The notes: generated by a model from the sequence alone, not told the origin. 64,000 bases of DNA from Lichenicoccus sp964242335 (GCA_964242335.1 CAXTAY010000010.1:40543-104542); one strand, 5' to 3'; positions 48,517-58,116 are shown, counted from the first letter of the stretch. Numbers and translations: made by a program.

Positions 48517-48885
48517 CTAGCGATGCGTCGGCAGCAGCTGCTCCAGCAGCGCGATGAGCTGGCGCGGTCCGTACGGCTTGCGCAGCAGACGGTAGCCGAG
48601 CTCCACCCGCCAGGCAGGCTGGAACACCTCCGGTCGGCCCGACGCGATCACCACCGGTATGTCCGGCACGCGCCTGCGGATGCAGGCCGCGACCTCGGCG
48701 CCGTCGACAGTGCCGGGCATGTGGAAGTCGGTGACCAGGGCTGTGAACCGTTTCGGCGAGCTGCGTATCAGCTCTATCGCTTCGTCGCCGGTTCTCGCCC
48801 CCGTGACCTCGTGGCCGGCCTCCTGCAGCGTCTCGGTCATGATCTCCCGGATGAGAGGTTCGTCTTCCACCAGAAGAACACACAA
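48517..48885 (-). CDS. Single-domain response regulator
   Basis: A 122-residue receiver domain with no output domain. The acidic pocket is Glu7/Asp8, the phospho-acceptor Asp53 is in LVTDFHMPG, and Lys103 is in LLRKPYG. The only possible start in this frame is a TTG at 48885, since an in-frame stop lies a few codons upstream. It is divergent from the LOV kinase, so the two are probably a pair. The signalling output is not visible. Confidence 0.88.
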   Translation of the reverse strand: MCVLLVEDEPLIREIMTETLQEAGHEVTGARTGDEAIELIRSSPKRFTALVTDFHMPGTVDGAEVAACIRRRVPDIPVVIASGRPEVFQPAWRVELGYRLLRKPYGPRQLIALLEQLLPTHR

Positions 48886-49000
48886 GTCGGGCTCCGATCA
48901 GCTGCTTCCATCAGTGGAGTGAGAACCCGGGCATCTCGCCGAGGGTGGCATCACGACGTGGTGTGAGATGCCGCGAGGCGGTGGAAGTCGCCGGAAGGGT

Positions 49001-50212
49001 ATGTCAGAAGCCGCGGGCTACCCCGCCTCCGGGCGGAACGGGCAGGTGGACGGAGCAGAACACACGGTGGCCTCGTCGGAACCGGGACCTGAGCATTCCG
49101 ACGTCCGGAACATGATCCTGGGCGACGGTGGCCATGACGGCAGGGACATCTTCTTCGCCGCCATGCAGTTGAGCCGGATGCCGATGTGCCTCAGCGATCC
49201 GCATCAGCCCGATAGTCCGCTCGTGTTCTGCAATCGGGCGTTCGAGGAACTCACCGGTTACGAGCAGCACGAGATCCTCGGGCGGAACTGCCGCTTCCTG
49301 CAGGGCAAGGATACCGATCCCGCGATGATCGACGAGATCCGGCGCGGGATCGCGGCGGGGGAGGACGTGCAGCTGGAGATCCTGAACTACCGCAAGGATG
49401 GATCGAGCTTCTGGAACGCCCTGTTCGTCAGCCCGGTGATCGATAGTCGGGGCAGGCTCGTCTACTACTTCGCGAGCCAGCTGAACGTCACGCGCCGGCA
49501 CGAGGCCGATGCCATCCTGCAGCAGTCGCGTCGCATGGAGACGCTGGGAGGCATGGCGTCCAGTCTGGCGCACGAGTTCAACAACCTGATGACCATCGTG
49601 CTGGCGAGCCTCGAGCGTGCTTCGCAGGAGTTCGATGCCGCGCGGCGCGACCGGCAGCTCGGGCGGGCGATGTGGGGTGCGCAGCGGGCGGCACGGCTGA
49701 CCGACCAGATGCTCTCCTTCGCGCGCCGGCAGTTCCACGACAACCAGACGCTGGACGTCAACGAGATGCTGCGCAACTTCGACAGCATCCTCGACCAGAT
49801 GGCCGGATCCGACGTGACCGTCGTGCTGGAGCTGGCGCCGGAGCCGCTGGCGGCGCGGATCGATCCCGGCCAGATGGAGCTGGCGCTGCTGAACCTGGTG
49901 CGCAACGCTGCCGACGCGATCCCCCAGGGCGGCAGGATCGTCGTGTCGACCCGGCTGCGCCGCTACGATGACGTCACCGGCGCCGCCGCGGTCGAGATCG
50001 CGGTGAGCGATACCGGGGTCGGCATGGCGCCCGAAGTGGTCCGGCGGGCGACCGAGCCGTTCTTCACCACCAAGGAGCGCGGCAAGGGCACCGGGCTCGG
50101 CCTGTCGATGGTCAACGGCTTCGCCGAGCAGTCCGACGGCAGGATGGAGATCGAGTCCGTGCCGGGAGCAGGAACGACGGTCCGCCTGGTATTTCCCATC
50201 CGCGCACGCTGA
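49001..50212 (+). CDS. LOV-domain histidine kinase (blue-light sensor)
   Basis: A 403-residue protein from the ATG at 49001 (an in-frame ATG at 48968 is the alternative). Residues about 55-165 form a LOV/PAS domain with the flavin-cysteinyl motif GRNCRFLQG, with Cys97, then NYRKDGSSFWNALFVSPV and YYFASQLNVT. The kinase part has the H-box with His191 in SLAHEFNNLMTIV, the N-box LVRNAADAI, DTGVGMAPEVV and TKERGKGTGLGLSMVNGF. No transmembrane helix is visible, so it is cytosolic. It is likely to sense blue light through the flavin adduct and phosphorylate the divergent response regulator. Confidence 0.93.
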   Translation: MSEAAGYPASGRNGQVDGAEHTVASSEPGPEHSDVRNMILGDGGHDGRDIFFAAMQLSRMPMCLSDPHQPDSPLVFCNRAFEELTGYEQHEILGRNCRFLQGKDTDPAMIDEIRRGIAAGEDVQLEILNYRKDGSSFWNALFVSPVIDSRGRLVYYFASQLNVTRRHEADAILQQSRRMETLGGMASSLAHEFNNLMTIVLASLERASQEFDAARRDRQLGRAMWGAQRAARLTDQMLSFARRQFHDNQTLDVNEMLRNFDSILDQMAGSDVTVVLELAPEPLAARIDPGQMELALLNLVRNAADAIPQGGRIVVSTRLRRYDDVTGAAAVEIAVSDTGVGMAPEVVRRATEPFFTTKERGKGTGLGLSMVNGFAEQSDGRMEIESVPGAGTTVRLVFPIRAR

Positions 50213-50306
50213 ACGGCCGGCCGGCTGAGCGAGTGACCACGGTGCTGCCGCCTGACCGGCCGGATCATGCGCCACGTCGCGAGCGGCCCGCCGCTCGCGG
50301 TTCCGC

Positions 50307-52694
50307 TCACAGGAACGACACCGGATCGACGTCCACGTCGATGCGTACGCCGGGCGGCGGCCGCACCTGGGCGAGCCAGTCGCGCAGCAGCGGCTGCACC
50401 GCGACGTCGCGGCGGGTGCGCAGCAGCAGGCGGCGGCGATGGCGGCCGCGCAGGATCGCCAGCGGCGCCGGCGCCGGACCCAGCACCTGCACCCCCTCGG
50501 CCTGTGGCGCGCAGCGTCCGAGCCCGCGCGCGACGTCGTCGGCGGCCGCGGCGGTGTCGGCGCTGACGATCAGGGCGGCGAGACGGCCGTAGGGCGGCCA
50601 GTGGCCCGGGCGCCGGCTCTCCGCCTCGCGACGCATGAAGGCGGCGAAGTCCTGGCCGATCAGCGCCACCATCACCGGATGCTCCGGCGCATAGGTCTGC
50701 AGCAGCACGCGTCCCGGCGCCTCGGCGCGCCCGGCGCGTCCGCCGACCTGGTGCAGCAGCTGCACCGTGCGTTCGGCGGCGCGCAGGTCGCCGCCGGCGA
50801 GGCCGAGATCGGCATCGACCACGCCGACCAGGGTGAGGTGCGGGAAGTGCCAGCCCTTGGCGACGATCTGCGTGCCGATGATCAGGTCGACCTCGCGCGC
50901 GGCGATGCGACGCACCGCATCGGTGGCGGCATGCGGGCCGGGCAGCGTGTCGCTGGCCATCACCAGCAGGCGCGCCTCGGGAAACGACCGACGCGCCTCC
51001 TCGGTGATCCGCTCGACGCCGGGGCCGATCGGGGTCAGGCTCGCCTCGGCGCCGCAGGCCGGACAATGCTGCGGCACCGGCTCGGTGTGGCCGCAATGGT
51101 GGCAGGTCAGGATGCGGCGCGCCCGGTGTTCGACCAGCCAGGCGGTGCAGTTCGGGCATTGCAGCCGGTGGCCGCAGCTGCGGCACAGGGTCAGCGGCGC
51201 GTAGCCGCGCCGGTTGAGGAACAGCATCGCCTGCTCGCCGCGCGCCAGCGTCTCGTCGATCGCCGTGTTGAGCACCGGCGAGAGGAACAGGCCGCGCTCG
51301 GGCGGCGCGTCGCGCATGTCGATCGCCGACACCGCGGGCAGGCTGGCGCCACCGTGACGCGCCTCCAGGGTGACCCGCCGGTAGCGGCCGGCCTCGACGT
51401 TGGCCAGCGTCTCCAGGCTCGGGGTGGCGGACACCAGCAGCGCGGTGGCGTCGGACAGCCGGGCGCGCACCACCGCCATGTCGCGGGCGTTGTAGGTGAC
51501 GCCGTCCTCCTGCTTGAAGGCGGTCTCGTGCTCCTCGTCGACGACGATCAGGCCGAGGTCGGTGAAGGGCAGGAACAGCGCCGAGCGCGCGCCCACCAGC
51601 ACCGGCGCTTCGCCGCAGGCGACGGCGCGCCAGGCGATGCGGCGCTGCTTCGAGCCGAGGTCGGAGTGCCACACCGCGGGCTCGGTGCCGAAGCGACGCA
51701 CGAAGCGCTGCAGCCACTGCGACGACAGCGCGATCTCCGGCAGCAGCACCAGCGCCTGACGGCCCTGCGCCAGGCACTCCGCCACCGCCTCCAGGTAGAC
51801 CTCGGTCTTGCCCGAGCCGGTGACGCCTTCGAGCAGGGTCACCGAGAAGTGCCGCTCGCGCACCGCCTGGCGAAGCGGCTGCGCCTGGGCCTGCTGATCG
51901 GGGGACAGCGTCGGTGCGCCGGCATGCGCGGGGTCCGGACGCCGGAACGCCGGGCGATGCGGCAGCGGTGCCTCTGCCAGCAGCCCGGCTCCGGCCATCG
52001 CCCGGATCACCCCGGCACCGGTGCCGGCGGCGCGCGCCAGCGCGGCGGTGTCGAGCGGCGACGCGTCGCGCAGTGCGGCGAGCACGCGGGCACGCGCCGC
52101 GGTGAGCTTCGGCGGGTGCTGCCCAAGAGGCTGCTCGACCGCCACCCAGCCGGTCCCCGGAGCGCGCCCGGAGAACGCGCCCACCCGCATCGCCATCGCC
52201 ATCACCAGCCCCGGCGGGGTCAGGGTGTAGCCGGCCACCCAGTCGACGAAGCGGCGCGAGGCGCGCGGCATGGGCGGCACGTCGAGCACCGCGCTGACCC
52301 GCTTTAGCCGGTTCTCGGCGACCGCAGACGGAGGCGCCGGCCGCAGCTCGGGCGGCAGGGCCGCGTCCTCGTCCCACACCACGCCGACCTCCTCGCGTCG
52401 GTTCAGCGGCACCATCACCACGTCACCCGGCGCCAGTTCGAGCTCGGCCGGTACGAGATAGTCGAACGCGCCGGGGAACGGGTAGGGCAGCAGCACGCGG
52501 ACCCGGACCGCAGCACTGCTTGCCTGGCCGGACGGGACGGCTAAGCTCGGTGCCGTGATGATCTTCAGCGACGCGTCCCTCTGCTGGCTCCGTGATGCGT
52601 GAACCGGCCGGGGACTTCGCCCGGTCCGTGGCACCGCGGCGCGGGCAACCGCGGCCCACGGCGATGCAGCCCATGGCAATGTGGCCCGGAGCAT
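50307..52694 (-). CDS. priA: Primosomal protein N' (replication restart helicase)
   Basis: A PriA helicase of about 730-800 residues. The 3'BD-like start is VRVLLPYPFPGAFDYLVPAELELAPGDVVMVPLNRR, Walker A is LEGVTGSGKTEVYLEAV, the DEEH box is VVDEEHE, and the zinc cysteines are CRSCGHRLQCPNC and CHHCGHTEPVPQHCPAC. It restarts stalled replication forks. The start is uncertain: ATG at 52694, GTG at 52634 or GTG at 52496 are all possible; the usual start for the family would be close to VRVLLP. It is divergent from the DUF484-xerC genes. Confidence 0.95.
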   Translation of the reverse strand: MLRATLPWAASPWAAVARAAVPRTGRSPRPVHASRSQQRDASLKIITAPSLAVPSGQASSAAVRVRVLLPYPFPGAFDYLVPAELELAPGDVVMVPLNRREEVGVVWDEDAALPPELRPAPPSAVAENRLKRVSAVLDVPPMPRASRRFVDWVAGYTLTPPGLVMAMAMRVGAFSGRAPGTGWVAVEQPLGQHPPKLTAARARVLAALRDASPLDTAALARAAGTGAGVIRAMAGAGLLAEAPLPHRPAFRRPDPAHAGAPTLSPDQQAQAQPLRQAVRERHFSVTLLEGVTGSGKTEVYLEAVAECLAQGRQALVLLPEIALSSQWLQRFVRRFGTEPAVWHSDLGSKQRRIAWRAVACGEAPVLVGARSALFLPFTDLGLIVVDEEHETAFKQEDGVTYNARDMAVVRARLSDATALLVSATPSLETLANVEAGRYRRVTLEARHGGASLPAVSAIDMRDAPPERGLFLSPVLNTAIDETLARGEQAMLFLNRRGYAPLTLCRSCGHRLQCPNCTAWLVEHRARRILTCHHCGHTEPVPQHCPACGAEASLTPIGPGVERITEEARRSFPEARLLVMASDTLPGPHAATDAVRRIAAREVDLIIGTQIVAKGWHFPHLTLVGVVDADLGLAGGDLRAAERTVQLLHQVGGRAGRAEAPGRVLLQTYAPEHPVMVALIGQDFAAFMRREAESRRPGHWPPYGRLAALIVSADTAAAADDVARGLGRCAPQAEGVQVLGPAPAPLAILRGRHRRRLLLRTRRDVAVQPLLRDWLAQVRPPPGVRIDVDVDPVSFL

Positions 52695-52719
52695 CGGCAC
52701 CGGCAACCGGGCGGCACGG

Positions 52720-53397
52720 GTGAAGCGCGACGACACGCCCGATCCGGACCAGGTCGCCCGCTTCCTGCGCGACAACCCGGACTGGCTCGCCGATCAGGCC
52801 GGGCTCTACGAGAAGCTGGCGCCGCCCAGGCGCGTGCACGGCGAGACCCTGACCGACCACATGGCGGCGATGCTCGGCGAGGCGCGACGTCGCGCCGCCT
52901 CCACCGCCGAGCAGGCTGCCGGGATGCTGCGCGCGCTGCGTGCCGGCAGCGGCCTCACCGGCCGGGTGCAGGAGGCGATCCTGGCGCTGGTGCGCGCCGA
53001 CGACCTCGCGGCGTGCATCGTCATCGACCTGCCCGCCCTGCTCGGCATCGACGCGGCACTGCTGTGCAGCGAGGCCGGCACGCCGGCGCGGCTGCAGGCG
53101 CGCGCGCTGCCGCCCGGCGCGGTCGCTCGCCTGATCGGCACGCGCGAGGTGGTATGCCGGGTGGCACCTGGCGATGCGGTCGCGCTGCACGGCGAGGCGG
53201 CGCTGCTCGCGCGTCACGACGCGCTGCTGCGCGTGCCGGCGACCAGCATGCCGCCGATGCTGCTGGCGCTCGCCGCGCGCGACGACGCGATCCTGAACGG
53301 GAGTTCGTGCGACGGCGCCGGCGCCGCCGCCCTGGGCTTCCTCGGCAGGGTGCTGGCCGCACGCATCGAGGCGATCTGGCCGGATCCGGTGTCATGA
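52720..53397 (+). CDS. DUF484 protein
   Basis: About 225 residues from the GTG at 52720 (VKRDDTPDPDQVARFL); a GTG at 52681 is the alternative. It carries PDWLADQAGLYEKLAPP and a GAF-like later region (ACIVIDLPALLGIDAALLC, LIGTREVVCRVAPG). DUF484 genes often precede xerC, including yigA-xerC in E. coli. Function is unknown. Its stop overlaps the xerC start by ATGA. Confidence 0.88.
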   Translation: MKRDDTPDPDQVARFLRDNPDWLADQAGLYEKLAPPRRVHGETLTDHMAAMLGEARRRAASTAEQAAGMLRALRAGSGLTGRVQEAILALVRADDLAACIVIDLPALLGIDAALLCSEAGTPARLQARALPPGAVARLIGTREVVCRVAPGDAVALHGEAALLARHDALLRVPATSMPPMLLALAARDDAILNGSSCDGAGAAALGFLGRVLAARIEAIWPDPVS

Positions 53398-54398
53398 GCG
53401 GAGCGGAAGCGCTCGAGGCCTTCCTCGACTGGATGCGCCGCGAGAGGCGGGCGGCTCCGCTCACCCTGGTCGCCTACCGGCACGACCTCGCGGGCCTTCT
53501 CGGCTTCCTCGCGACCCATCTCGGGGCCGAGGCCGACCTGGCGGCGCTCGACCGGCTCAGCCATGCCGACCTGCGCGCCTGGATGGCGCACGAGGCGGCG
53601 CGGCTGGCGGCGGCATCCGCGCGCCGGCCGCGCTCGACCCGGCAGGGCAATCATCGCAGCCGCGCCCGCGGCGTGGCGGCGGTGCGCGCTTTCTACCGCT
53701 ACCTCGCGCGCCGGCACGGGCTGCGCAACGCCGCCCCTGCCCTGCTGGCGGCTCCGCGCGCGGCACCCCGGCTGCCGCGACCGCTGGCACCGACCCAGGC
53801 ACTCGACCTCCCGGACGGCGTCGGCGGCCTGGCCGCGAGCCCGATGGCGGCGGAACGCGACGCCGCCCTGTTCACCCTGCTCTACGGCTGCGGGCTGCGC
53901 ATCTCCGAGGCACTCGCGCTCGACCTGCGCCACCTGCCCCGAGAGCCCGGCCGACCGTTGCTGATACGCGGCAAGGGCGGCCGCGAGCGCTGGGTGCCGG
54001 TGCTGCCGGCGGTGTTCGAGGCGCTCGCGGCCTGGCGGGCGCGGCATCCCGACCCGTGCCCGGAGGCGCCGCTGTTTCCCGGCGTGCGCGGCGGCCGGCT
54101 CGATCCGGCGGTGGCCCAGCGCGCGCTGCGCGCCTGGCGCCGGCTGGCCGGGCTGCCGGAGCACGCGACGCCGCATGCGCTGCGGCACTCCTTCGCCACC
54201 CACCTGATGGAGGGTGGGGCGGACCTGCGCGCGATCCAGGAGCTGCTCGGCCATGCCAGCCTCTCGACCACACAGCTCTACACGCTGGCGGACGAGACGC
54301 GGCTGATGCAGGTATGGCGCCGTGCGCATCCGCGCGCCGGCGGGGCGCCATCCCCCGAACCCGGCGAGGGCCAGCCCGACCGAGGAGCCTCGCCATAG
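53394..54398 (+). CDS. xerC: Tyrosine recombinase
   Basis: A 334-residue tyrosine recombinase of the XerC type, which resolves chromosome dimers with XerD at dif. The N-terminal SAM-like DNA-binding domain is TLVAYRHDLAGLLGFL. Catalytic residues are Arg in CGLRISEAL, Lys in GKGGRERWVP, His-Arg in HALRHSFATHL, and His in LLGHASLSTTQLY with the tyrosine. The C-terminal 30 residues form a low-complexity extension. Translationally coupled with DUF484. Confidence 0.93.
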   Translation: MSGAEALEAFLDWMRRERRAAPLTLVAYRHDLAGLLGFLATHLGAEADLAALDRLSHADLRAWMAHEAARLAAASARRPRSTRQGNHRSRARGVAAVRAFYRYLARRHGLRNAAPALLAAPRAAPRLPRPLAPTQALDLPDGVGGLAASPMAAERDAALFTLLYGCGLRISEALALDLRHLPREPGRPLLIRGKGGRERWVPVLPAVFEALAAWRARHPDPCPEAPLFPGVRGGRLDPAVAQRALRAWRRLAGLPEHATPHALRHSFATHLMEGGADLRAIQELLGHASLSTTQLYTLADETRLMQVWRRAHPRAGGAPSPEPGEGQPDRGASP

Positions 54399-54406
54399 CA
54401 CCCCGC

Positions 54407-55375
54407 ATGCCGGCCGATCCTGCCCCGCGCGGCTTCTACCCGCCGACCGAGCCGTACGCGCACGGCATGCTCGAGGTCGGCGACGGCCACCAGATCTATT
54501 GGGAGCTGTGCGGCAACCCGGACGGCGTGCCGGTGGTGTTCCTGCATGGCGGCCCCGGCGGCGGCTGCTCGCCGACGCAGCGCCGGCTGTTCGACCCGGC
54601 CCGCTACCGCATCCTGCTGTTCGACCAGCGCGGCTGCGGACGCTCCGTCCCGCACGCCTCGCTGGAGCACAACACCACCTGGGATCTGGTCCGCGACATC
54701 GAGCGGCTGCGCGGGATGACCCGCACCGATCGCTGGCTGGTGTTCGGCGGCTCCTGGGGCAGTACCCTGGCGCTCGCCTACGCGCAGGCGCATCCCGAGC
54801 GCGCCACCGGGCTGATCCTGCGCGGCATCTTCACGCTGCGCCGCGCCGAGCTGCTCTGGTACTACCAGGAGGGCGCCTCGTGGCTGTTCCCGGACAAGTG
54901 GGAACGCTTCCTGGCGCCGATCCCCGAGGCCGAGCGCGGCGACCTGATCGGCGCCTATCGTGCGCGCCTGACCTCCGACGACCCGAAGGTGCGGACCCTG
55001 GCGGCACGCGCCTGGAGCCTGTGGGAGGGCGAGACGCTCACGCTGCGGCCCAACACGGAGATCACCTCCCAGCACGGCGAGGACCGCTATGCGCTAGCCT
55101 TCGCGCGTATCGAGAACCACTACTTCGTGCACGGCGCCTGGCTCGAGGAGGGGCAGCTGCTGCGCCAGGTGCACCGCATCGCGCACCTGCCCGGGGTGAT
55201 CGTGCAGGGTCGCTACGACGTGGCGACCCCGATGCGCAGCGCCTGGGACCTGCATCGTGCCTGGCCGCAGGCCGAGTTCCACCTGATCGACGATGCCGGC
55301 CACGCCACCACCGAGCCCGGCATCCTGTCGGCGCTGATAGCCGCCACCGACCGGTTCCTCAGCCCAGGCACGTGA
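54407..55375 (+). CDS. pip: Proline iminopeptidase
   Basis: A 322-residue alpha/beta hydrolase of peptidase family S33, removing N-terminal proline. HGGPGGG at 47-53 is the oxyanion region, the nucleophile Ser116 is in GGSWGS, and RYDVATP and DAGHAT hold the Asp and His. The start is the ATG at 54407. Length fits (310-325). Confidence 0.94.
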   Translation: MPADPAPRGFYPPTEPYAHGMLEVGDGHQIYWELCGNPDGVPVVFLHGGPGGGCSPTQRRLFDPARYRILLFDQRGCGRSVPHASLEHNTTWDLVRDIERLRGMTRTDRWLVFGGSWGSTLALAYAQAHPERATGLILRGIFTLRRAELLWYYQEGASWLFPDKWERFLAPIPEAERGDLIGAYRARLTSDDPKVRTLAARAWSLWEGETLTLRPNTEITSQHGEDRYALAFARIENHYFVHGAWLEEGQLLRQVHRIAHLPGVIVQGRYDVATPMRSAWDLHRAWPQAEFHLIDDAGHATTEPGILSALIAATDRFLSPGT

Positions 55376-55385
55376 GGGTGGCCGC

Positions 55386-56321
55386 GTGAGGGTGGCCGGG
55401 GGCCGCGTGCGCGGCGGCCTGCTCGGGACGACCGGCCTGATCTGCCTGCTCGCGACGCGTCCCGCCGTCGCCGACGGCTGCCGACGCGAGCGCGTGGCGA
55501 CCGCACCGCTGCGCGACGATGCCGGCTTCCTGTCGATCAACGCCAGCAGCCGCGGCCGGCCGATCCGGCTGATGCTCGATACCGGTTCCGATGCCGGGCT
55601 GATCACGCCGCAGGCGGTGCGAGCACTCGGGCTGGCGAGCGATCCCGGCCTGCGCATCCGGCTGCAGGGCACCGGAGGCGGCGGCGGATCCGCCAGCGTG
55701 GTGCGGCTGCCGGGGCTCGCGATCGGCGCCCTGGTGCTCGGCGACGTGGCCATCCCGGTCGGTGCGCTGCCCGGTGCGCCGCAGCTGGATCCGCCGGTCG
55801 CGGGCTTCCTGGGCGGCGACGTGCTGTCGCGGTTCGATCTCGATATCGACGTCCCCGACGCGACCCTGTCGCTGTATCGGATCGGCCTGCCATCATATGC
55901 CTGCGCGGCCCCGCCGGCCTGGCCGGAGCCGTTCGCGACCATCGCGCTCGCAGCCCAGGGGGTGCGCCTGTCGCTGCCGGCGACGCTGGACGGCCGGCCG
56001 ATCCGCGCGCTGCTCGATACCGGGGCGCGCTCGCATCTGCTGTCGCGGGCGGCCGCCTCGCGGCTCGGCGTCTCGTCCGAGGCGCTCGCCGCCGATCCGG
56101 GCGGCACCACCACCGGCGTGGACCTGCGCGAGCAGCCCTATCACTGGCACCGCTTCGCCAGCCTGCGCATCGGCGACGAGACGACGCGCTCGCCGGTGCT
56201 GACGGTGGCGCCGCTGTCGGAGCCGTTCGACATGCTGCTCGGCAGCGACTGGCTGACGGAGCGCGAGGTGTGGGTGTCGTACGCGACCCGTCAGCTGTTC
56301 CTCAGGCGGCCGGGCCGATGA
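55386..56321 (+). CDS. Tandem retropepsin-like aspartic protease domain protein
   Basis: A 311-residue protein from a GTG start, with a signal-peptide-like N-terminus (GLLGTTGLICLLATRPAVADG). Two retropepsin-like folds follow in tandem: the first has DTG at 65-67 (LMLDTGSDAG) and FLGGDVLSRFD; the second has DTG at 211-213 (RALLDTGARSHLL) and LLGSDWL. Most bacterial retropepsin-like proteins have one such domain and dimerise, so two domains in one chain would make a pepsin-like monomer. It starts 11 bases after pip. The target is unknown. Confidence 0.75.
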   Translation: MRVAGGRVRGGLLGTTGLICLLATRPAVADGCRRERVATAPLRDDAGFLSINASSRGRPIRLMLDTGSDAGLITPQAVRALGLASDPGLRIRLQGTGGGGGSASVVRLPGLAIGALVLGDVAIPVGALPGAPQLDPPVAGFLGGDVLSRFDLDIDVPDATLSLYRIGLPSYACAAPPAWPEPFATIALAAQGVRLSLPATLDGRPIRALLDTGARSHLLSRAAASRLGVSSEALAADPGGTTTGVDLREQPYHWHRFASLRIGDETTRSPVLTVAPLSEPFDMLLGSDWLTEREVWVSYATRQLFLRRPGR

Positions 56322-56368
56322 AGCGCAGGCGGCCGACCCCGTCCCCGGGGCCGGCCGCCGCGCCGGTC

Positions 56369-57781
56369 TCAGTTGATCCGCTCGCCGTGCAGCGTCATGT
56401 CCAGTCCCTCGGTCTCCTCGTCGTGGGTGACGCGCAGGCCGATGGTCAGGTCGATGATCTTGAGCAGCACGAAGGACAGCAGCCCGCTCCAGATCAGCGT
56501 CACGCACACCGCCTTGGCCTGGATGATCAGCTGCGCGAACGACCCGACGGTGCCGGCCGGCGAGGCGTCGGTCGCCGACAGCGGTCCGTAGGCGAACACG
56601 CCGGTGAGCAGCGCGCCGACGATGCCGCCGATGCCGTGCACGCCGAAGCAGTCGAGGCTGTCGTCATAGCCGAGCATGTGCTTCATGTAGGTGGCGGTCC
56701 AGAAGCAGATCACGCCGGCGGCGACGCCGATGATGATCGAGGCGCCGGGCAGAACGTAGCCGGAGGCCGGGGTGATCGCGACCAGTCCGGCGACGGCGCC
56801 CGAGATCACGCCGAGCACCGTCGGCTTTCCCTTGGCGATCCACTCGGCGAACATCCAGCCCAGCGCCGCCGCCGCGGTGGCGATCTGCGTCGCCGCCATC
56901 GCCATGCCGGCGCGGCCGTTCGAGCCCACCGCGGAGCCGGCGTTGAAGCCGAACCAGCCGACCCAGAGCAGCGAGGCGCCGATCACCGCGTAGGTGAGGT
57001 TGTACGGCGCCATGTCGTCGTGGCCGTAGCCCTGCCGCTTGCCGAGCACCAGCGCGCACATCAGGCCGGCGATGCCGGCGTTGATGTGCACCACCGTGCC
57101 GCCGGCGAAGTCGATCGCGCCGAACGCGCCGACCCAGCCGATCGGGCTCNNNNNNNNNNACACCCAGTGCGCGATCGGCGCGTAGACCACCAGCGACCAC
57201 AGCACCATGAAGATGCACATGGCGCTGAACTTCATGCGGTCGGCGAACGCGCCGGCGATCAGTGCCGGGGTGATGATCGCGAACGTCATCTGGAACATCA
57301 TGTAGACGGTCTCGGGGATCGTCATCACGGTGGCGTTCGAGCTGCCCGCGCCCAGGGTGAAGCCGATGTCGCTGCCCTTGGAGATGTTGGCGCCGATGCC
57401 GTTCAGCATGAAGCGCGACAGGTCGCCGATGTAGGGCGAACCGGTGGTGAAGGTCAGGCTGTAGCCGGCGACCACCCAGGTGATGGTGACCAAGCAGCAG
57501 ACGGTGAAGGCCTGCATCAGGGTGGCGAGCACGTTCTTCTTGCGCACCATCCCGGCATAGAACAGCGCGAGCCCGGGCACCGTCATCATCAGCACCAGCG
57601 CGGTGCTGGTCAGCATCCAGGCGGTGTCGCCGGTATCGATCTTCGGCGGCGGCGCCGGCGCGGCGGCGAGTGCCGGATGCGCCGCCAGCACCGCCGCGAA
57701 TGCTGCGCCGAGCAGCGCCCAGGCGCCGATCGCGGCCTGCCGACGCAGGTCGCGTGGGTGGGGAATGGCCAGGGCTGTCAC
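56369..57781 (-). CDS. amtB: Ammonium transporter (with short assembly gap)
   Basis: A 470-residue Amt channel with an N-terminal signal-like helix, then DTAWMLTSTALVLMMTVPGLALFYAGMVRKKNVL. Later segments include DFAGGTVVHINAGIAGL, ALVLGKRQG and YDDSLDCFGVHGIGGI. The start is a GTG that overlaps the glnK stop by GTGA. The segment after APIAHWV is interrupted by 10 N, so a few residues are unknown. Confidence 0.94.
   Translation of the reverse strand: MTALAIPHPRDLRRQAAIGAWALLGAAFAAVLAAHPALAAAPAPPPKIDTGDTAWMLTSTALVLMMTVPGLALFYAGMVRKKNVLATLMQAFTVCCLVTITWVVAGYSLTFTTGSPYIGDLSRFMLNGIGANISKGSDIGFTLGAGSSNATVMTIPETVYMMFQMTFAIITPALIAGAFADRMKFSAMCIFMVLWSLVVYAPIAHWVXXXXSPIGWVGAFGAIDFAGGTVVHINAGIAGLMCALVLGKRQGYGHDDMAPYNLTYAVIGASLLWVGWFGFNAGSAVGSNGRAGMAMAATQIATAAAALGWMFAEWIAKGKPTVLGVISGAVAGLVAITPASGYVLPGASIIIGVAAGVICFWTATYMKHMLGYDDSLDCFGVHGIGGIVGALLTGVFAYGPLSATDASPAGTVGSFAQLIIQAKAVCVTLIWSGLLSFVLLKIIDLTIGLRVTHDEETEGLDMTLHGERIN
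57150..57159. other. Assembly gap of 10 N inside amtB
   Basis: Ten unknown bases between codons for SPIGW (lower side) and HWV. Relatives have several more residues (W, G-rich) here, so the size is likely nominal. Confidence 0.9.
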
Positions 57782-58116
57782 AGCGCGTCATCTCCGGTTT
57801 CGCGGGTACGGATTCGGATGGCGCGCTGGATCTCGGTCACGAAGATCTTGCCGTCGCCGATCTTGCCGGTGTGGGCCGACTGCATGATCGCCTCGACCAC
57901 CTGATCGAGCATGTCGTCGGTCACGGCGACCTCGATCTTCACCTTGGGCAGGAAGCTCACGTGATACTCGGCACCACGGTAGATCTCGGTCTGCCCCTTC
58001 TGGCGTCCGAACCCCTTCACTTCCGACACGGTCAGGCCCTGCACGCCCAGTGGCGTCAGCGCCTCACGCACGTCGTCGAGCTTGAAGGGCTTGATGACTG
58101 CTGTAACGAGCTTCAT
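57778..58116 (-). CDS. glnK: Nitrogen regulatory PII protein
   Basis: A 112-residue PII trimer subunit from the ATG at 58116 (MKLVTAVIKPFKLDDVREAL). The T-loop has the uridylylation site Tyr51 in GQTEIYRGAEY, and GKIGDGKIFV is the nucleotide-binding B-loop. PII binds ATP/ADP and 2-oxoglutarate and blocks AmtB when nitrogen is plentiful. Coupled to amtB. Confidence 0.96.
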   Translation of the reverse strand: MKLVTAVIKPFKLDDVREALTPLGVQGLTVSEVKGFGRQKGQTEIYRGAEYHVSFLPKVKIEVAVTDDMLDQVVEAIMQSAHTGKIGDGKIFVTEIQRAIRIRTRETGDDAL

